Shown piece after piece: positions 1 to 11,476 of a stretch of 64,000 bases of DNA. The DNA is from Candidula unifasciata. Taxonomy: Eukaryota; Mollusca; Gastropoda; Stylommatophora; Geomitridae. Below the pieces are notes generated by a model. The model made no database searches and was not told the origin of the DNA. It saw only the letters and a list, made by a program, of their open reading frames with translations. The position numbers and the translations under genes are program-made. The stretch spans positions 42,505 to 106,504 of the forward strand of contig CAJHNH020002484.1 of assembly GCA_905116865.2 (NCBI GenBank). Reading direction: 5' to 3'. Position 1 is the first letter of the stretch. The number at the start of each line of letters is the position of its first letter.

Positions 1-39
1 GCTGAGCGTTGGAGAAGAAGCACATTGAATATATGCAGT

Positions 40-380
40 AGTCCTAATATCTCATGCACTAATTGTGGGAGAAATTCCTTAAAGCAGGCAAGTTTGAGAG
101 CAGTATAAAGATCTCCGGGATCTTTTTCCCTTCTCAGGACTAAGGTAGTGCAGTACAGTTGATCCCTTAGTCTTCACCAGCTGTAAACTCAATGTTTCCC
201 AGTGGTTGACCTATCAGTAGTATGTAAACAGAAAGACATGGTTGTGATGTACCCTAATTTGAAGGAAACGTCTGTAATTTTTGAAGATTTTAGTAGATTT
301 CTTTTCCTTCCTTCTCAGGAGCAATTTAGTGCAGAACAGTTGATCCCCATCCCTTTAAACCTGTATATTTTTTCCTCTGC
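40..380 (+). repeat. Imperfect tandem duplication with SINE-A fragment
   Basis: Segment about 118-165 and segment about 297-347 both read roughly CCCTTCTCAGGA...TAGTGCAG.ACAGTTGATCCC. A short SINE-A start (TTCACCAGCTGTAAACTC) follows the first at about 174-191. Confidence 0.45.
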
Positions 381-384
381 CTGT

Positions 385-672
385 ACTTCTTAGTGTTCCC
401 TGGCTGTAAACTATGGTGGAAACATCTGGTTGTTCGCCAACGTCTGGACTTTGGTTATGTCTAGGACTTTGGCATGCACATCTGTTTTACAGATCCTCCT
501 TATTTATAATGTTTGCAGGCTGTTGGTTCCTTACCTGTTAGGCAGATGAGTCCGACTTTAAAGGAAAAACCTCTTAGTCGTTTTCTGCAACATTTTTTTT
601 AGGGAGCTAGTGGGTCTGTTCATTTTTTATACAAATGGGCCCCTGGACTCCCGAAACCCACACAAGGAAATC
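385..672 (+). repeat. SINE-A copy
   Basis: It carries the ordered family landmarks: GGCTGTAAACT, TGGTTGTTCG, CTGTTTTACAGATC, GCAGGCTGTTGGTTCCTT, GGCAGATGAGTCCGACTT and a GGGCCCC...CCCACAC end. Confidence 0.75.
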
Positions 673-747
673 CTTTAGGTATGAATGTGTGTTAGTTTAT
701 AGCAGTTATTTAAAATGGTCCACAATCTGGACACTTCTCACCAGCAG

Positions 748-927
748 GTGATGCCGGCATCAACACCGGAGCTGCCAAGGAGATGATGCTTCTGCAGAGC
801 CAGCTGAGTGTGGCCATCAAGAACCAGCTGTCCATGCTCAACCAGACACAGTTTGCACTGGAGCAGGCCAAACGAGAGGCTGCTACAGTCAGTTTCTCCA
901 GGGATGTCGCACAGGCAAGCCCCTCAA
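748..927 (+). CDS. Unrecognised gene 1, first exon in window (helical segment)
   Basis: The acceptor is CCAGCAG at 741-747 and the donor GTATGT starts at 928. The exon enters with two bases completing a codon and leaves one base over. It encodes a Leu/Gln-rich amphipathic stretch without Pro up to the last few residues, so a helix or short coiled coil is likely. Confidence 0.8.
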
Positions 928-1428
928 GTATGTATCTTCTACTTCTCTGTGTTAAACCTTTAAAGGGTGGTTGGCAGTCTTGTGTTTGTAGCTAGACTTT
1001 TGGCCTAAGACATCAGATTTTAGCAAGCACTAATTAATGTTTATCTTTAACCCTTCCGCTGCTACGTTCCCGGCCGTAGCTGTCTGCCCTGTGATAAGCA
1101 ATGTGGGGAAAAAAGTCTCTGCTGTGTGCAATACTTTTCTATCCTCCAAACGCAAAAGATGCGTCGGCGGTGAGAGCTATATTTTGTACACCCAAAAAAT
1201 TTTACCCTGGGGAGTTGTGTGGTTGGCCTGAGTGGTGACAAGTCAGAGGCACGGTGGTGCCCCACAAACTTGACTATCAAAGCTATCACACCCCCTAGGG
1301 GTGGTGGTGGGGGGAGAGTGTTGAATTAATGGGAAGAACTGTTCCCAGTCCGTATCCCAAAATTTTATTGACGAACCTACCACGGCTCCCACTTTAATTA
1401 TAGTTATTTGTAGTCACCATGTTATTAT

Positions 1429-1462
<34 letters not shown>

Positions 1463-4400
1463 AATTTATTAATAATACTTGAGTCATCTGTTGCTGAAAA
1501 GTAGCAGGAACAGAAAGGAAAATTACAGTAATAATAATAATAAAAAAAAACCCACTTAAGTTGGGGGGGTTGAACACACGGCCCTCCGATTCCAAAGCGG
1601 ACGTGGTACCAACTACACTAGACTACCGCTTGATGCATCGTGCTGTGTGAATGATGATAATGAATGGTGTGCGCAGACTATCAATAATATGTCTAATTTT
1701 GTAGTCTATCGCCACCTGCATGAGCACTGTTGTCTAAGAAATGTAACATTCTCAACAATAGTAAAAATCTGTACATGACATTATTTCATGGGAGTTTATA
1801 GCAAACAGTTTTTGCTCAAGTACTTTATTTTGAGTTTCTTTGTTCTAAGCATTAGCAGACAGACAGCAATAAAAAAAAAAACGTTCGGCAGAATCTGTGT
1901 CTGTCCATCGGGAAAAACGAGAATTTATAGTGACTGAACTGTTTGAATTTACAGTAGCAGAAATACAGACAGAGCTGGAGTCATCAAAATTATGCACTAC
2001 TGGTATCAAATTATCGGTTGACCAAGATAACTGATCAGTTTATTGCCGTTTTGATGGCACTTTATTGTCGCTGCTTTCTTATTCTGATGATGAGGACGTC
2101 GGACAGGCAAACAGCTTTTTCTTGGACACGCCGGTTTCAGCAGTCGATATTGATGGCCTAGTCAAATCTTCTTGTTCACTGTCAGAAGTACACATTTCAA
2201 AGTCATCTTCGCTGTCACTTCAGAAACTCCAATTCTTCATCAACTTCAAAGTGTTCTTGCCATTTAGTACTATCAAAGTGTAGAATAATCCAAACCCACA
2301 AATATATATCAGGGCACAAAATACACAGATCACCGACCACGCTGTCACTAAACAAAGCAACGGGATAACGCGGAATGCAGTAAACACACCTTAAAAACAC
2401 ATAAATGCACGTGCCAGTGCTTTTAATCGTATGTAAATGGGTCAGTTGAATCTCAATATAGCTAATGTATATTGCCCTTTCGCCGTGAGACAAGAGGTCA
2501 CATAAATCTGTAAGGAAAGTCCAAAAACGGGTTGGTACGTCCTAGGTGCTTTCGGCATAAAATGACTTTGTGATTTGGCTGTGTACAACAATGTCCCAGC
2601 AACTTCCAGACATCTACCAAAAGAAAATGTTTGGTTCCAAAGACATGTTCTGAAGCTACAGAAGACACACAACTACAGCCTGTGACAACTGGAAATGCAG
2701 ATGATCTCAAATGTGAACCTTGCCCTATTTTTCAGCCATTTTCAGTTACAATACTGCAGCCTCTGCAGATGTAAATATGATAAATAAGTTCACTGTATTT
2801 TGGGGTGGGGGGGTGGGGGGTGGGTCAGCCTCAGGTGTGTTGTGAAAGGTGGATGATTAATTTAAATTGTAGTTTCTGATGTGTTTCTGTCCTGGAACAT
2901 GTTTGCAGGCTTGATGAGTAGACGGGTGTCAAGCACACCACGCACCGAGCAGCAGGCCAGGGGCGGACAGGTGAAGACAAATAACCGCAGACAGCAGCAT
3001 AGACGAGGAAAGCCTAGGGATCGAAGAACAGAAGGGGGACGTTTTGGTGAAGGGGCTAGATTTGGTGAGTTTATTTGTGTGGATTTATATATTGAACATT
3101 GTATTCTTTCTAGTGTTCACCTGCTGTAAACTCCAGGGCTCAGTTATAGTTGTTCATTCACTTGTGGTTTTGTCCCAGAACTTGAGTTTAGCATGCATAT
3201 CTGTTTTACAGACCTGGTTTATTTGTATGCAGACAATTGGTTACTTGCTTCTGGGACAGGTTTCACTTCGACTTGAAGACAACCACCCCTAGTTAGTAGC
3301 CTTGTACAACATGCTTGTGTGTGTCCCTGTGTCCAGATTTGGTGGTTTGGGGGAGGGCGGGATAACAAACCTGCTGTCCCTTAACTGGTTCCATCCAAAG
3401 GAATGCACTGTGTGACTGGATATTGTTCATGTGTACCACTCACTCAGTTTCTTTGTTGTATATTTTAGGTTTTGATTCTTGAATCTAAAAAAAAAAAAAC
3501 GAAAATAATGTCCACAGATAAAACTGGCTGTCACCCACAAATAACACATGATGAGGAAATTAAAAATGTCACAAACTTTTGAATATCTAGGCTCTGTAAT
3601 AAATAGCTGGGGACTGGTCGACAGAAGACAAAAGGAGGATGGTCATGGCAATACAAATATTCAACAGTGTTTAAAAATCTGTGGTTAAGCACCAGCAAGG
3701 AGATAAAAAAATTAAAATTTTGAGATCATGCATCTTCTCTGTATCAACATCGATGTGTCATGGACTGACTCCGTCCGTAAGAAAGAAAATAGGGGCTTTT
3801 GAGCTGAAATGCTGTAGAAAGATTTTCAGAATATCACGGACAGAGAAGAGGAGAAATACTGACATTTTAAAAGTTTATGAACATCAAGGAATATTGGCCA
3901 ATAAACAGCATCTTAGCCCGGAAGCTGAAATGTTTTGGTCATATCATGTGCCATGGTGGATTGGAAAGAATAATAGCAGAGGGCATGGTAGCAGGAAGGA
4001 GGGACAGGGGTCAACCAACATGAAGATAGGCTCAGGATACGACTCCTTGAATGTGAAAGTGCATGAGGCAGGAGACCAAGTTTCTTTCAGTTGACAGTGT
4101 TGGAACACATGCTCAGCATTTTCAGGTGTTTCGCATCCCCTACACCAGTGGGTCCGATTTAGATCAGGCCTCAGGTACATATCTCTGTGTTTCCTACACA
4201 AGAAAGTTTGAACATATGTTGACGGAGTTTGTTGTGCCCGGTCCTTAGTCTGAATATAATACACTGTGCATCTCTAGAGAGGCCATAAAGTGAATCTTGA
4301 AAAGAGAATCTGGTGTGTATCCAGCCACTTCTTGGATACTAGATAGTGTTAACATCTTAGTCTCTTGGTGGGTAAGTCACTGTTTGGTTGTACCATGTCA

Positions 4401-7241
4401 CTGCTTGCTTCTAGCCTTCCAAGCAGCAGACCGTGATGAGACTGATCTCTCTGCTACATGATGGTATTTTAGGTTCAGTAAAGGATTCTTTCAAGAAAAA
4501 TGTTTCCTTCAAAGATCAGGTTTATGGGCCCCTATGGTAGTAGTATACCTATGAGTATAGTTCATCATTCTTGCTCTTTCATATATAAGCTAGGACCTTT
4601 CGCGGCTGAAAGAGTTAACAAGCATTTTGTAACAGGCAATTAATTAAGGTTTTGCTCAAATCAGATGTGTTGGGTTGAAAGGCTATCACAGGCCAGCTGT
4701 AAACCACTTCTAAGGGCAAATGCTGGTGAGAAAAGAATGTCTGTCTGTACAGAGAAGGTCACTCAGAACTGTGCTGCCACAAGAGCTTTAAAAATAAAGG
4801 TCCATTTTCCTCGCCTTTAGGCGTAATTGCATATAGGGCTAGATATATATTTTATAGACCAGTGGACACTTGGTGGGTGTTGTGGTCAGTTTAGGACAGC
4901 CGCATTTACTTACCAGAACTGCACCTGGTAGCCGCTAACGAAACCTGGCTCCATCAGGACCTGAACCTATGATTCCGATCTGCAGGCGAGTGTCTAACCG
5001 TCATACCTCGGCGGCTCCCACAAGAGCTCTTTAATTACATGGTTATTAGTATAAGTATTGTTTTGTTTCACAGGAGGAGGAGGAGATTACAGCTACAAAC
5101 GGAATGCAGAAATGGCCGGTCTGCCTGAAGAGTATGGGGCTACTGGTCAGGGCAAGAGGCGAACATCTGGCTTCGGAGAACACAGTGAAAGCCACAGTTG
5201 GGCGGACGACCGAGCTGCTCCAGCTTTTGGTAGTTCTTATCCACCAGCGTTTGGATATGAGCGAGAGTTTGAGGAAAGGGAAGCTGACTTTCACAGTCTG
5301 CACGCAGGGTGAGTTGGACTTAGTTATTATTCAGTCTGTAGAGAAAGCATGATGATAAGGTAGCAGAATAACTTCAAAGCTGGGGCTTACTAAACAGACA
5401 TTTTGTGCCTTCTCTCCCAATGAAGGTTGGTTACAGCGCACCCCATCCTCTACCAGATTTTAACTGTGTGCAAGTGGGACATGATTAAAACATGTATTAA
5501 GGTAGAATCAGGGAAACAGTGCCAGGAACTAGCCTGATCAGGAAGGGAATGAGAGTCAAAGACGAAATGACCAGAGCTGAGCATCAGAGAAGAAAAACTA
5601 AATACAGATGATTGCAACAATGGTCCTGAAATCTGATGCTGTATTTTGGAATACAAGAACAGTGAACCGTCCACAGCTGTAGTCAGACCCTGGTGTTTGA
5701 GCTCGACATTGTTAAACATATATTTACTAATCTCTAAGCCACAGAGCTTAGAAAGGGTTGTGCAGATGTTTCTCATCCCCTGCACCTTTGGGTCCCATTT
5801 AGATCAGATGTTTCTCACTCCCTGCACCAGTGGGTCTCATTTAGATCAGATGTTTCTCACTCCCTGCACCAGTGGGTCCCATTTAGATCAGATGTTTCTC
5901 ACTCCCTGCACCAGTGGGTCTCATTTAGATCAGATGTTTTTCATCCCCTACACCAGCGGGTCTGGGTCAGATCAGATGTTTCTCATCTGCTGCACCAGTG
6001 GGTTTCATTTAGTTCAGATGTTTCTCATTCCCTGCACCAGTGGGTCCCAGTTAGATCAGATGTTTCTCACTCCCTGCACCAGTGGGTCCCAGTTAGATCA
6101 GATGTTTATCATCCGCTGCACCTGTGGGTCTCAGTTAGATCAGATGTTTCTCATTCCCTGCGCCAGTGGGTCCCAGTTAGATTAGATGTGTAGACCCTCA
6201 TTTTGTTTAAGGTCTGCCAAAGACCCCATAGTTTTTTATACATAAAGAGGAATATAATGTTTTTTTTTGTAATCAGTCCCAAGTTTGGTCTTTTTGTGTG
6301 TAAACATGATAGACCTCATAAATTGATTGCAAGCAAATGGAACATGCTGCCCTGAAGAACAAGAGTGAGAAAAATGGTGTTATGGAGAAATACTTCCAGT
6401 GGACCTGCTGACGGTAGAGGTTTGGTAACAGCCAAGAATGTGGCAGGGTGACCAAACCTCCACAGCAGTCAGCTACATCTTATTGTCAAAGATAGAAGTA
6501 ACCACCTGCAGGCACTCTGATCAGAAATATAGCGTGGACTGCTGCCCAAGTTATTCAGGTATGCGGGGCAATGAGCAGGTTGATGGATTGGCTGAGGTTC
6601 TTTAGTCTTGCTGTTTCAGACCTTTGGGTCCTGTTGGTCTGCCATCCAAATGAAACATCATCTTATGCCTAATATAGCACACTGACGTGTCATGATCTCT
6701 TCAGCTAGTGACTGCGACCTGTAACTAATCTCTGTAAATGAAATTCCATTGATACATGCATTTGTCTTCTGTGGTCGCACTCAAGGGAAGGTTAGCACCT
6801 TTTGTTGTGGTTTATATCTCGGCTGCAATATCTGGGTCTTTCATCTAACACTGATTTCAGCAAATGTTTGTTTCTCGCTTGTTATGGGCCAGTAGGTATA
6901 TTCTTTCTCCGCACAGTGGCGTCTCTGGCTTAGGCGTTGCAGACGCGCTTCTTAGTGCCGGGTTTGATCCCAGCTGCGGACTGTTTATCTTGTGTTGATT
7001 TTGACAACGGTGCAAAGAGCTGACTATTCAGAGAGCTGGGGTTGGTTCTGCAGCATCCTATAAAGAATAGGCAGCTAACCTCACACTGGGGTCCTGAAAC
7101 CCTGACAGCGATAGCAAGCATAACAATAACTGGAACTTGACAATTATATACATATGTCTACCTTGTTTCTCCCCCTTCTCTAGCCTGAGCCCCAGGAGTT
7201 TGAACTACAGCCATAACAGCAACTATGGCTACAGATATTAG
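748..7241 (+). CDS. 3' part of an unrecognised gene (last four exons, C-terminal 208 aa)
   Basis: Exons 748-927, 2909-3064, 5074-5308 and 7184-7241 join in one frame. Each intron has a GT donor (GTATGT, GTGAGT, GTGAGT) and a CAG or TAG acceptor, and the split codons resolve at every junction (Ser, Gly, Gly). The gene continues upstream of the window. The first 59 residues are predicted helical (AKEMMLLQSQLSVAIKNQ and following, rich in Leu, Gln and Ala). Next comes a basic Arg/Gly/Gln-rich segment (RRGKPRDRRTEGGRFGEG), then a disordered Gly/Ser/Glu region, ending in a Tyr/Asn/Ser-rich tail that stops ...NSNYGYRY. No catalytic domain is visible. The basic RG-type stretch would suit an RNA-binding or scaffold protein, but that is inference. 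I do not recognise the family. Coding status is secure from the four consistent phases. A possible poly(A) signal, AATAAA, lies at 8793-8798. Confidence 0.85.
1555..1632 (-). repeat. tRNA-like sequence (SINE head or tRNA pseudogene)
   Basis: On the minus strand the segment reads GGTAGTCTAGTGTAGTTGG (A-box-like) and, about 40 bases on, GTGTTCAACCC (B-box-like). The T stem does not pair well, so a working tRNA is unlikely. Confidence 0.4.
2909..3064 (+). CDS. Unrecognised gene 1, basic RG-rich exon
   Basis: The acceptor TTTGCAG ends at 2908 and the donor GTGAGT starts at 3065. It encodes a strongly basic, Gln- and Arg-rich, low-complexity segment (TNNRRQQHRRGKPRDRR). Phase 1 on both sides, so skipping it would keep frame. 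Confidence 0.85.
3112..3330 (+). repeat. SINE-A copy
   Basis: Landmarks in order are TTCACCTGCTGTAAACTCC, GTTGTTCATTCACTTGTGG, ATCTGTTTTACAGACCTG and TTTGTATGCAGACAATTGG, ending near ACAACATGCTTGTG. It sits just after the donor of exon 2909-3064. Confidence 0.7.
3555..4030 (+). mobile_element. Degenerate RTE-LINE 3' fragment
   Basis: Broken frames still spell the end of a reverse transcriptase ORF: TFEYLGSVI near 3580, a RKKIGAFELKCCRKIFRIS block near 3780-3830, and FGHIMCHGGLERIIAEG near 3934-3985. Several stops and frameshifts make it a dead copy. Confidence 0.7.
4075..4264 (-). mobile_element. RH-LINE 3' fragment with Cys/His knuckle
   Basis: The minus strand encodes RPDLNRTHWCRGCETPENAE followed by HVFQHCQ, a C-x2-C...H-x3-C arrangement typical of the segment after RNase H in RH-type LINEs. 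The same segment has been amplified into the 42-bp minisatellite 1.5 kb downstream. Confidence 0.6.
4640..4740 (+). repeat. SINE-related tail repeat (AATCAGATGTGTTGGG family)
   Basis: It reads CTCAAATCAGATGTGTTGGG, then AGCTGTAAACCAC and AAGGGCAAATGC. The same order recurs near 31100, 31450, 31960 and 35240. Confidence 0.5.
4795..5030 (-). repeat. SINE-E copy, tRNA-headed
   Basis: In minus orientation a tRNA-like head (about 5030-4955, including GGTTCAGGTCCTGATGG) is followed by the family body ACCAGGTGCAGTTC..., ACACTGACCACA-like sequence and a tail near GGCGAGGAAAATGG. It lies within the intron upstream of exon 5074-5308. Confidence 0.65.
5074..5308 (+). CDS. Unrecognised gene 1, Gly/Ser/Glu-rich exon
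   Basis: The acceptor TTTCACAG ends at 5073 and the donor GTGAGT starts at 5309. It starts with a Gly run followed by DYSYKRNAEMAGLPEEYG and contains FGYEREFEEREADFHSLHAG near its end. It leaves two bases, completed by the first base of the last exon. Confidence 0.85.
5755..6188 (+). repeat. 42-bp minisatellite, about 10 copies
   Basis: Units run CAGATGTTTCTCACTCCCTG to GTGGGTCTCATTTAGAT with a 42-bp period, giving an incidental open frame of QMFLTPCTSGSHLD units. The reverse complement of the unit encodes DLNETHWCRE followed by a stop and ETS, close to DLNRTHWCRGCETPEN of the RH-LINE fragment at 4075-4264. The array is therefore most simply an expanded piece of LINE coding sequence. Confidence 0.85.
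6530..6690 (+). mobile_element. RH-LINE fragment (end of RNase H domain)
   Basis: It encodes YSGMRGNEQVDGLAEVL, the G-x-x-GNE-x-A/V-D-x-LA signature found at the end of retroelement RNase H domains, followed by a decayed tail. Confidence 0.6.
6905..7115 (+). repeat. SINE-C copy, tRNA-derived
   Basis: The A-box-like TCTGGCTTAGGCGTTGC and B-box GGGTTTGATCCCAGC are correctly spaced. The family body follows: TTTTGACAACGGTGCAAAGA and GGGGTTGGTTCTGCAGCATC. Confidence 0.75.
7184..7241 (+). CDS. Unrecognised gene 1, terminal coding exon and stop
   Basis: The acceptor is CCTTCTCTAG ending at 7183 after a pyrimidine tract. The exon encodes 18 residues (LSPRSLNYSHNSNYGYRY) and a TAG stop at 7239-7241. 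It is too short to be found as an ORF and was placed by phase. Confidence 0.8.
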
Positions 7242-9180
7242 CCAGCCAGCCGTGACTAGAGATGTGAGCTAGAGATTGCGGTATGATACTGGAGACAGCT
7301 GGTAACTGTCCCATCTTTGTGACCACCCGCATCAGGCAGGTCTCTCTCTCTGTGTCTGTGAGGATCTGCATCTGTTGAAGCTACCAGTTGAGACAGTCAC
7401 AAGGATGACCATATATGATTCTGAGAAGCATGACTGTTACATTTATGTTTTGTGTTTTATGTTACCTGCCTATTTTCAAGCATATGTTTTGTCTCAATTT
7501 TTTATTTTTTAAATTACTACTAATTTGGTACAGTTATGAATTATTAGCATTCATGTTTATTTATGGTGAAGAGGATGATTTTATAGTTTTGTTAACTTGT
7601 AAGCTGAGGGTCTGATGTGTGTGACTGTGAGGTGGTTCTGAACTAACATGCATTTTCTTGTCAGATAGCTTTCTGGGGTTTTGGCTGGTAGCCAAATATC
7701 AGATCCTAGCTTCAACAAATCACATTTGGTACTAAAACCCTGTTTCTAGTTTCCTTACTCTGGTTATTAATTCAACCTTATTATTATTTCATTGTTTTGA
7801 TTATAGCTATTGCTTAAAACCGTTTTCATGTTTCTTATAGTACAATCACTTAACATCCTTTTTTTTTCTTTTTCTAAATTCTGGCTATTTTTATAACCCT
7901 TTTTTAATTATTGCTTTTACCTTAGTTTCTGGCTTCCCATAATATAAATACCTGAACCCTATTTTCTAGCTAGTGCTTTAATTCTATTTACTAGTTTTCT
8001 TAATTCTAGTTATTGCTTTAACCTTAGTGTCTAGCTTCCCATATTATGATGTTTATCCCAATCTTCTGGTTTGACTAATTTTAATTATGACTCCAGCTTC
8101 TGTCCTTAGCCACTGTTCCTTTATATCATTGACATCCTTGCTGACTGTTTGTGTTCCGGTCACAAATTGCCTTCTAATAACAAGACTGGGGTGGTTGCAG
8201 TAGCACAATAACCAGCTTGGTTGCCCTGGGTTAACATCTAAAGCAGGGCGAATGTGCAGTGTGTACCTGGGCTCTCATGTCTGCCTGGCCTGAAATGACT
8301 GCCACAAAATGTTCTGAGAAGCAAAGGCAGCTGTTGTGATGCTGACCGCATCAGTCACCCTAAAGAGATTGGGGCTAACACAAAATATCTAACACACTTT
8401 AAGACTTGGGAAGTGGGACATTTAATTTTTGTTTGTTTGTTTAAACCTGTGGCAGAAAGTTGTTGATGGTGTGTCAGAACATAAATGTGTGAGCTGGTAT
8501 GGTAATGCTCTGTGTCATATTGTAGCTGGCCATAGACAAGTTTTAAAGTTGAGATTTATTGCACCTTATTTTTTTGCGCACATCACACAAACTCTGTAGC
8601 TGCAGCAACATTTCCCAGGGGTCTTATTACAGCTTGCACTTGTAGTTTCTGGGAAATGAACCCACAACCTTCAGAGCATACAACAGAGTTTAATCACTTT
8701 ACCCTGGAGATCCCAGACCCTATTGTAAATAGCATAGAAGCATCCTGTTAGTATGCTGGTAACATAATGACATAATTTCATATTTTTTCTAAAATAAATT
8801 CTGCAGTTGTGTTTACAATTGTGGAAGATAGATTGCTACTTTTTATTGTTAGCCGTTGTTTGTATTATGTGTGGATTTTATGTTGGAGATTAAACCTTAT
8901 GTTCACTTGAGTTTGTTTTCCTGTTTGAGTTCTTTGGGGCATTCCGAATTTCACATCTTACACATTGTTCATGCTGAGAACGGTTACTATTATGGCATAT
9001 GTTTAATATGTTTTATTTAAGCACAGCTGACCATTTTGCAATGATTTCGATTGGTTTGGAGCGCTGACCGTTCACGGTGGTTTAACATCTTTTTTTTTTC
9101 TTCAATTCATGACAACATCATTACTTTATTTCTGTGTCAGGGGTAGAACCATATCTCTTGCAGTATCCGTATAGTTTGTC
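7242..9180 (+). other. Probable 3' UTR and flanking AT-rich sequence
   Basis: No ORF of interest. A T-rich, mildly repetitive stretch around 7690-8100 contains several copies of a 'tta.ttctag.t.ttgctttaa' theme. AATAAA at 8793-8798 is the best candidate poly(A) signal for the upstream gene, but no EST-type evidence is available. Confidence 0.4.
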
Positions 9181-9229
9181 ACTGATTTGCTGACCGTATT
9201 TCGTGAAAAAAAACCCAGAAACACACCAT

Positions 9230-9480
9230 ATTGACTGTACCTGCAAATACCCTCACAGAGCAAGCTTTCTCGTAGACAACAGATTCACACCCTACACAGC
9301 AAATGTCACACAAATCCACACCACATGCAGCAAGTGTTCGCATGTACAACAAATTCACACCACACACACAGAAAATTGCAATTTATACAACTTGCTGACT
9401 TCTACAGATCACATATACACCAATACATAACAGACACACACAGCAAGTTGTCACAAGTTGTAGTTACACAACATACTACA
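9230..9480. repeat. Degenerate CA-rich tandem repeat
   Basis: Two related blocks begin AGCAAGCTTTCTCGTAGACA (9260) and AGCAAGTGTTCGCATGTACA (9329), each followed by ACA.ATTCACACC, within a CACACA-rich stretch. Confidence 0.5.
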
Positions 9481-9689
9481 TTTCATTATGTCGTTACCAA
9501 CATCATTGAATGCTGTATACATTTGCCAACCATATACAGTTAAATATTGACATTTATGTAAAGTAAAGAACCACCATCAAGTATATAATGGGTGATAGGT
9601 GCTTAAATTGAAAAAAGAAACCGTCACGTTCAACCAGCATCCCCAAAGGAGCTTTGGGTTATAATTGTGATTAGGTTTTTGTGCACCAT

Positions 9690-10015
9690 ATGAAATGGCT
9701 TAGCATTGCTGGCCACCAAGTAGCATTGAAAAGGTCTCCTGCAGTGTTGGTGCGATCAGAGGAGACAGACCCAAATACTGCAGATGGCAGGCCAGTGGAT
9801 CACACAGATATTGTCAATGCTCTTGGAGAGATAGGATGTTCCGAGCATTTTAGAAGCAACATGTCAACATCACCGGTAAGAATACGAGAATGATCGGCAC
9901 AGCCAAGCATGAGACGCACATGAAGGCTTGACAACTAGCCCATGACTGGCACTATTAACTGAGCACTTATGGACGTGTCTCGAGTGCTGTGAAGATAATC
10001 CGACTCATCTATCAC
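9690..10015 (+). mobile_element. RH-LINE 3' end fragment
   Basis: Translated pieces follow the order of the family's C-terminus: DHTDIVNALGEIG near 9798, then TEHLWTCLECCEDNP near 9965-10010, matching [12 protein letters not shown] in better copies. Multiple stops. Confidence 0.55.
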
Positions 10016-10299
10016 GACCAGCAAAAAATTTATCTACCGGCAAGCTTGTGGGTGACCTGGCCGCCAACGATAGTGTATGATGCAAAACATATTTGTATAG
10101 GCTAATCAGAAGTAGGTGTTGACGTGAGCATAATGCCGGTCGCCTTTACGTCCCAGGACATTTTAGGCTGGAGTTAAGGTCGGGTTGAAGTAAATGTGCC
10201 TTAGTGTAGTTTTAAACGTTTGAGATTCAGATTGGCTAGCTTTTATGCCATTGTAGCACCATTTACAGATACTGCACAATAATGCCAGAAACAATATCT

Positions 10300-10425
10300 A
10301 CAGATTTTGTCTAGGTTCCTGAACCCCATTGTGGTGAACAACAAGATTAGAACATGTCTTAGGAGTCGACTCAGTGGGTTGCATCCTTTAAATTTGGAGT
10401 ACATCTGCCTGAAAGACAGGAACCA
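10300..10425 (-). repeat. SINE-A 3' half, minus strand
   Basis: It contains CCCCATTGTGGTGAACAACA, AGGAGTCGACTCAGTGGG and GGAGTACATCTGCCTGAAAG, the reverse complements of the family's GGGGCC..., AGTCGACTC and GGCAGATGCACTCC landmarks. Confidence 0.6.
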
Positions 10426-10552
10426 AGAGCTAAATAGATATGTGAAGGAGATGTGCACATACTATGCTAGGTATAAGGAGGAAAGATCAACTTGGGAAGG
10501 ATTATATCAAGAGGAGAATCGGCATAGAACCAATACTGGATTTAATAGCTAG

Positions 10553-10800
10553 ACAATAAATCAAATGGTTTGGCCATGTAACCAGATTGTCATTAGGCAG
10601 GGCACCACATGGAGCGATGTTTTACAGATACAACAGTAAAAGATCTAGAGGTCGACCACTCAGAAATGGACCGCTAAAATATCAGAGACACTGAGAAGTA
10701 GTTTATACGAAGTGAACAAAAGGACCCACCCTTTCAGTAGATTTTTCCTGCCCTCACGCCGTGAGGCATTCCAGGAGTAGAGGAATGAAGAAGAAGAGCT
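10553..10800 (+). mobile_element. RTE-LINE 3' end fragment
   Basis: It encodes IKWFGHVTRLSLGRAPHGAM, then KRSRGRPLRNGP and, before an A/G-rich tail, RHSRSRGMKKKS. This is the conserved terminal block of these ORFs. The A/G-rich tail marks the 3' end. Confidence 0.7.
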
Positions 10801-11289
10801 ATCCAGTCACAGTTGTTAGTCGTTTCAGCATCACTGGACACGGCAACTCTTAACTTCCGTTCCTGTGCCTGAAAGAATCAGGCGTAATAAACGTCAGTCC
10901 CGGCAAATTCTTGAAGCTCTCGCACGCAGAGTAATGGAATTAGACAGCCATTAGATGTGCTAACACTAACAGGTCACCGTCACAAGAACGGAATTGCTCC
11001 TCACTGTTGATGCGAACAAGCAGTCACCAAAGCCGGTATCAGCACACGCAATACTGTATAAGTACATGCCATTCCGAACGCAATCTGCCACGCACATTTT
11101 TAGTGCAGGTCGTAATTTGTGCTGTGTTTTAATATCAGGAATGCAGTCAGTAACGTTTATGTCAGTACTGTATAAAGTGATGTCTCATATTAGCGCTTTA
11201 TCAAAGATTATTCAGAGGGAACCTAATTACCGATTTATGAATTTGCATCATAGCGTACCGGATAGAGGGATATCATCAAGAGAGCTGAA

Positions 11290-11343
11290 CCATGGCCAAA
11301 CTTTAGTTACCTAACTAACTAAGTAACTAAAGTTTGGCCATGG
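11290..11343. repeat. Perfect 21-bp inverted repeat with 12-nt loop
   Basis: The arm at 11290-11310 (CCATGGCCAAACTTTAGTTA plus C) pairs exactly with 11323-11343. The loop is CTAACTAACTAA. A short direct repeat, CTGAACC, overlaps each side. Confidence 0.85.
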
Positions 11344-11476
11344 CTGAACCAAGGATTGTGATCTGTGGAGACGCAAGAGCGCCTACGCCAGTTGGCAGGG
11401 CACACTATGATAGTGATGACTGTTAAAGTAGCAAGCTAGCCATACAGGCGTCGTACTCAATCTCTCATACATTTTC

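Noticed and set aside
202..393. Small plus-strand frame near the window start
   Set aside because: It lies inside an imperfect repeat upstream of a SINE-A copy; no coding features.
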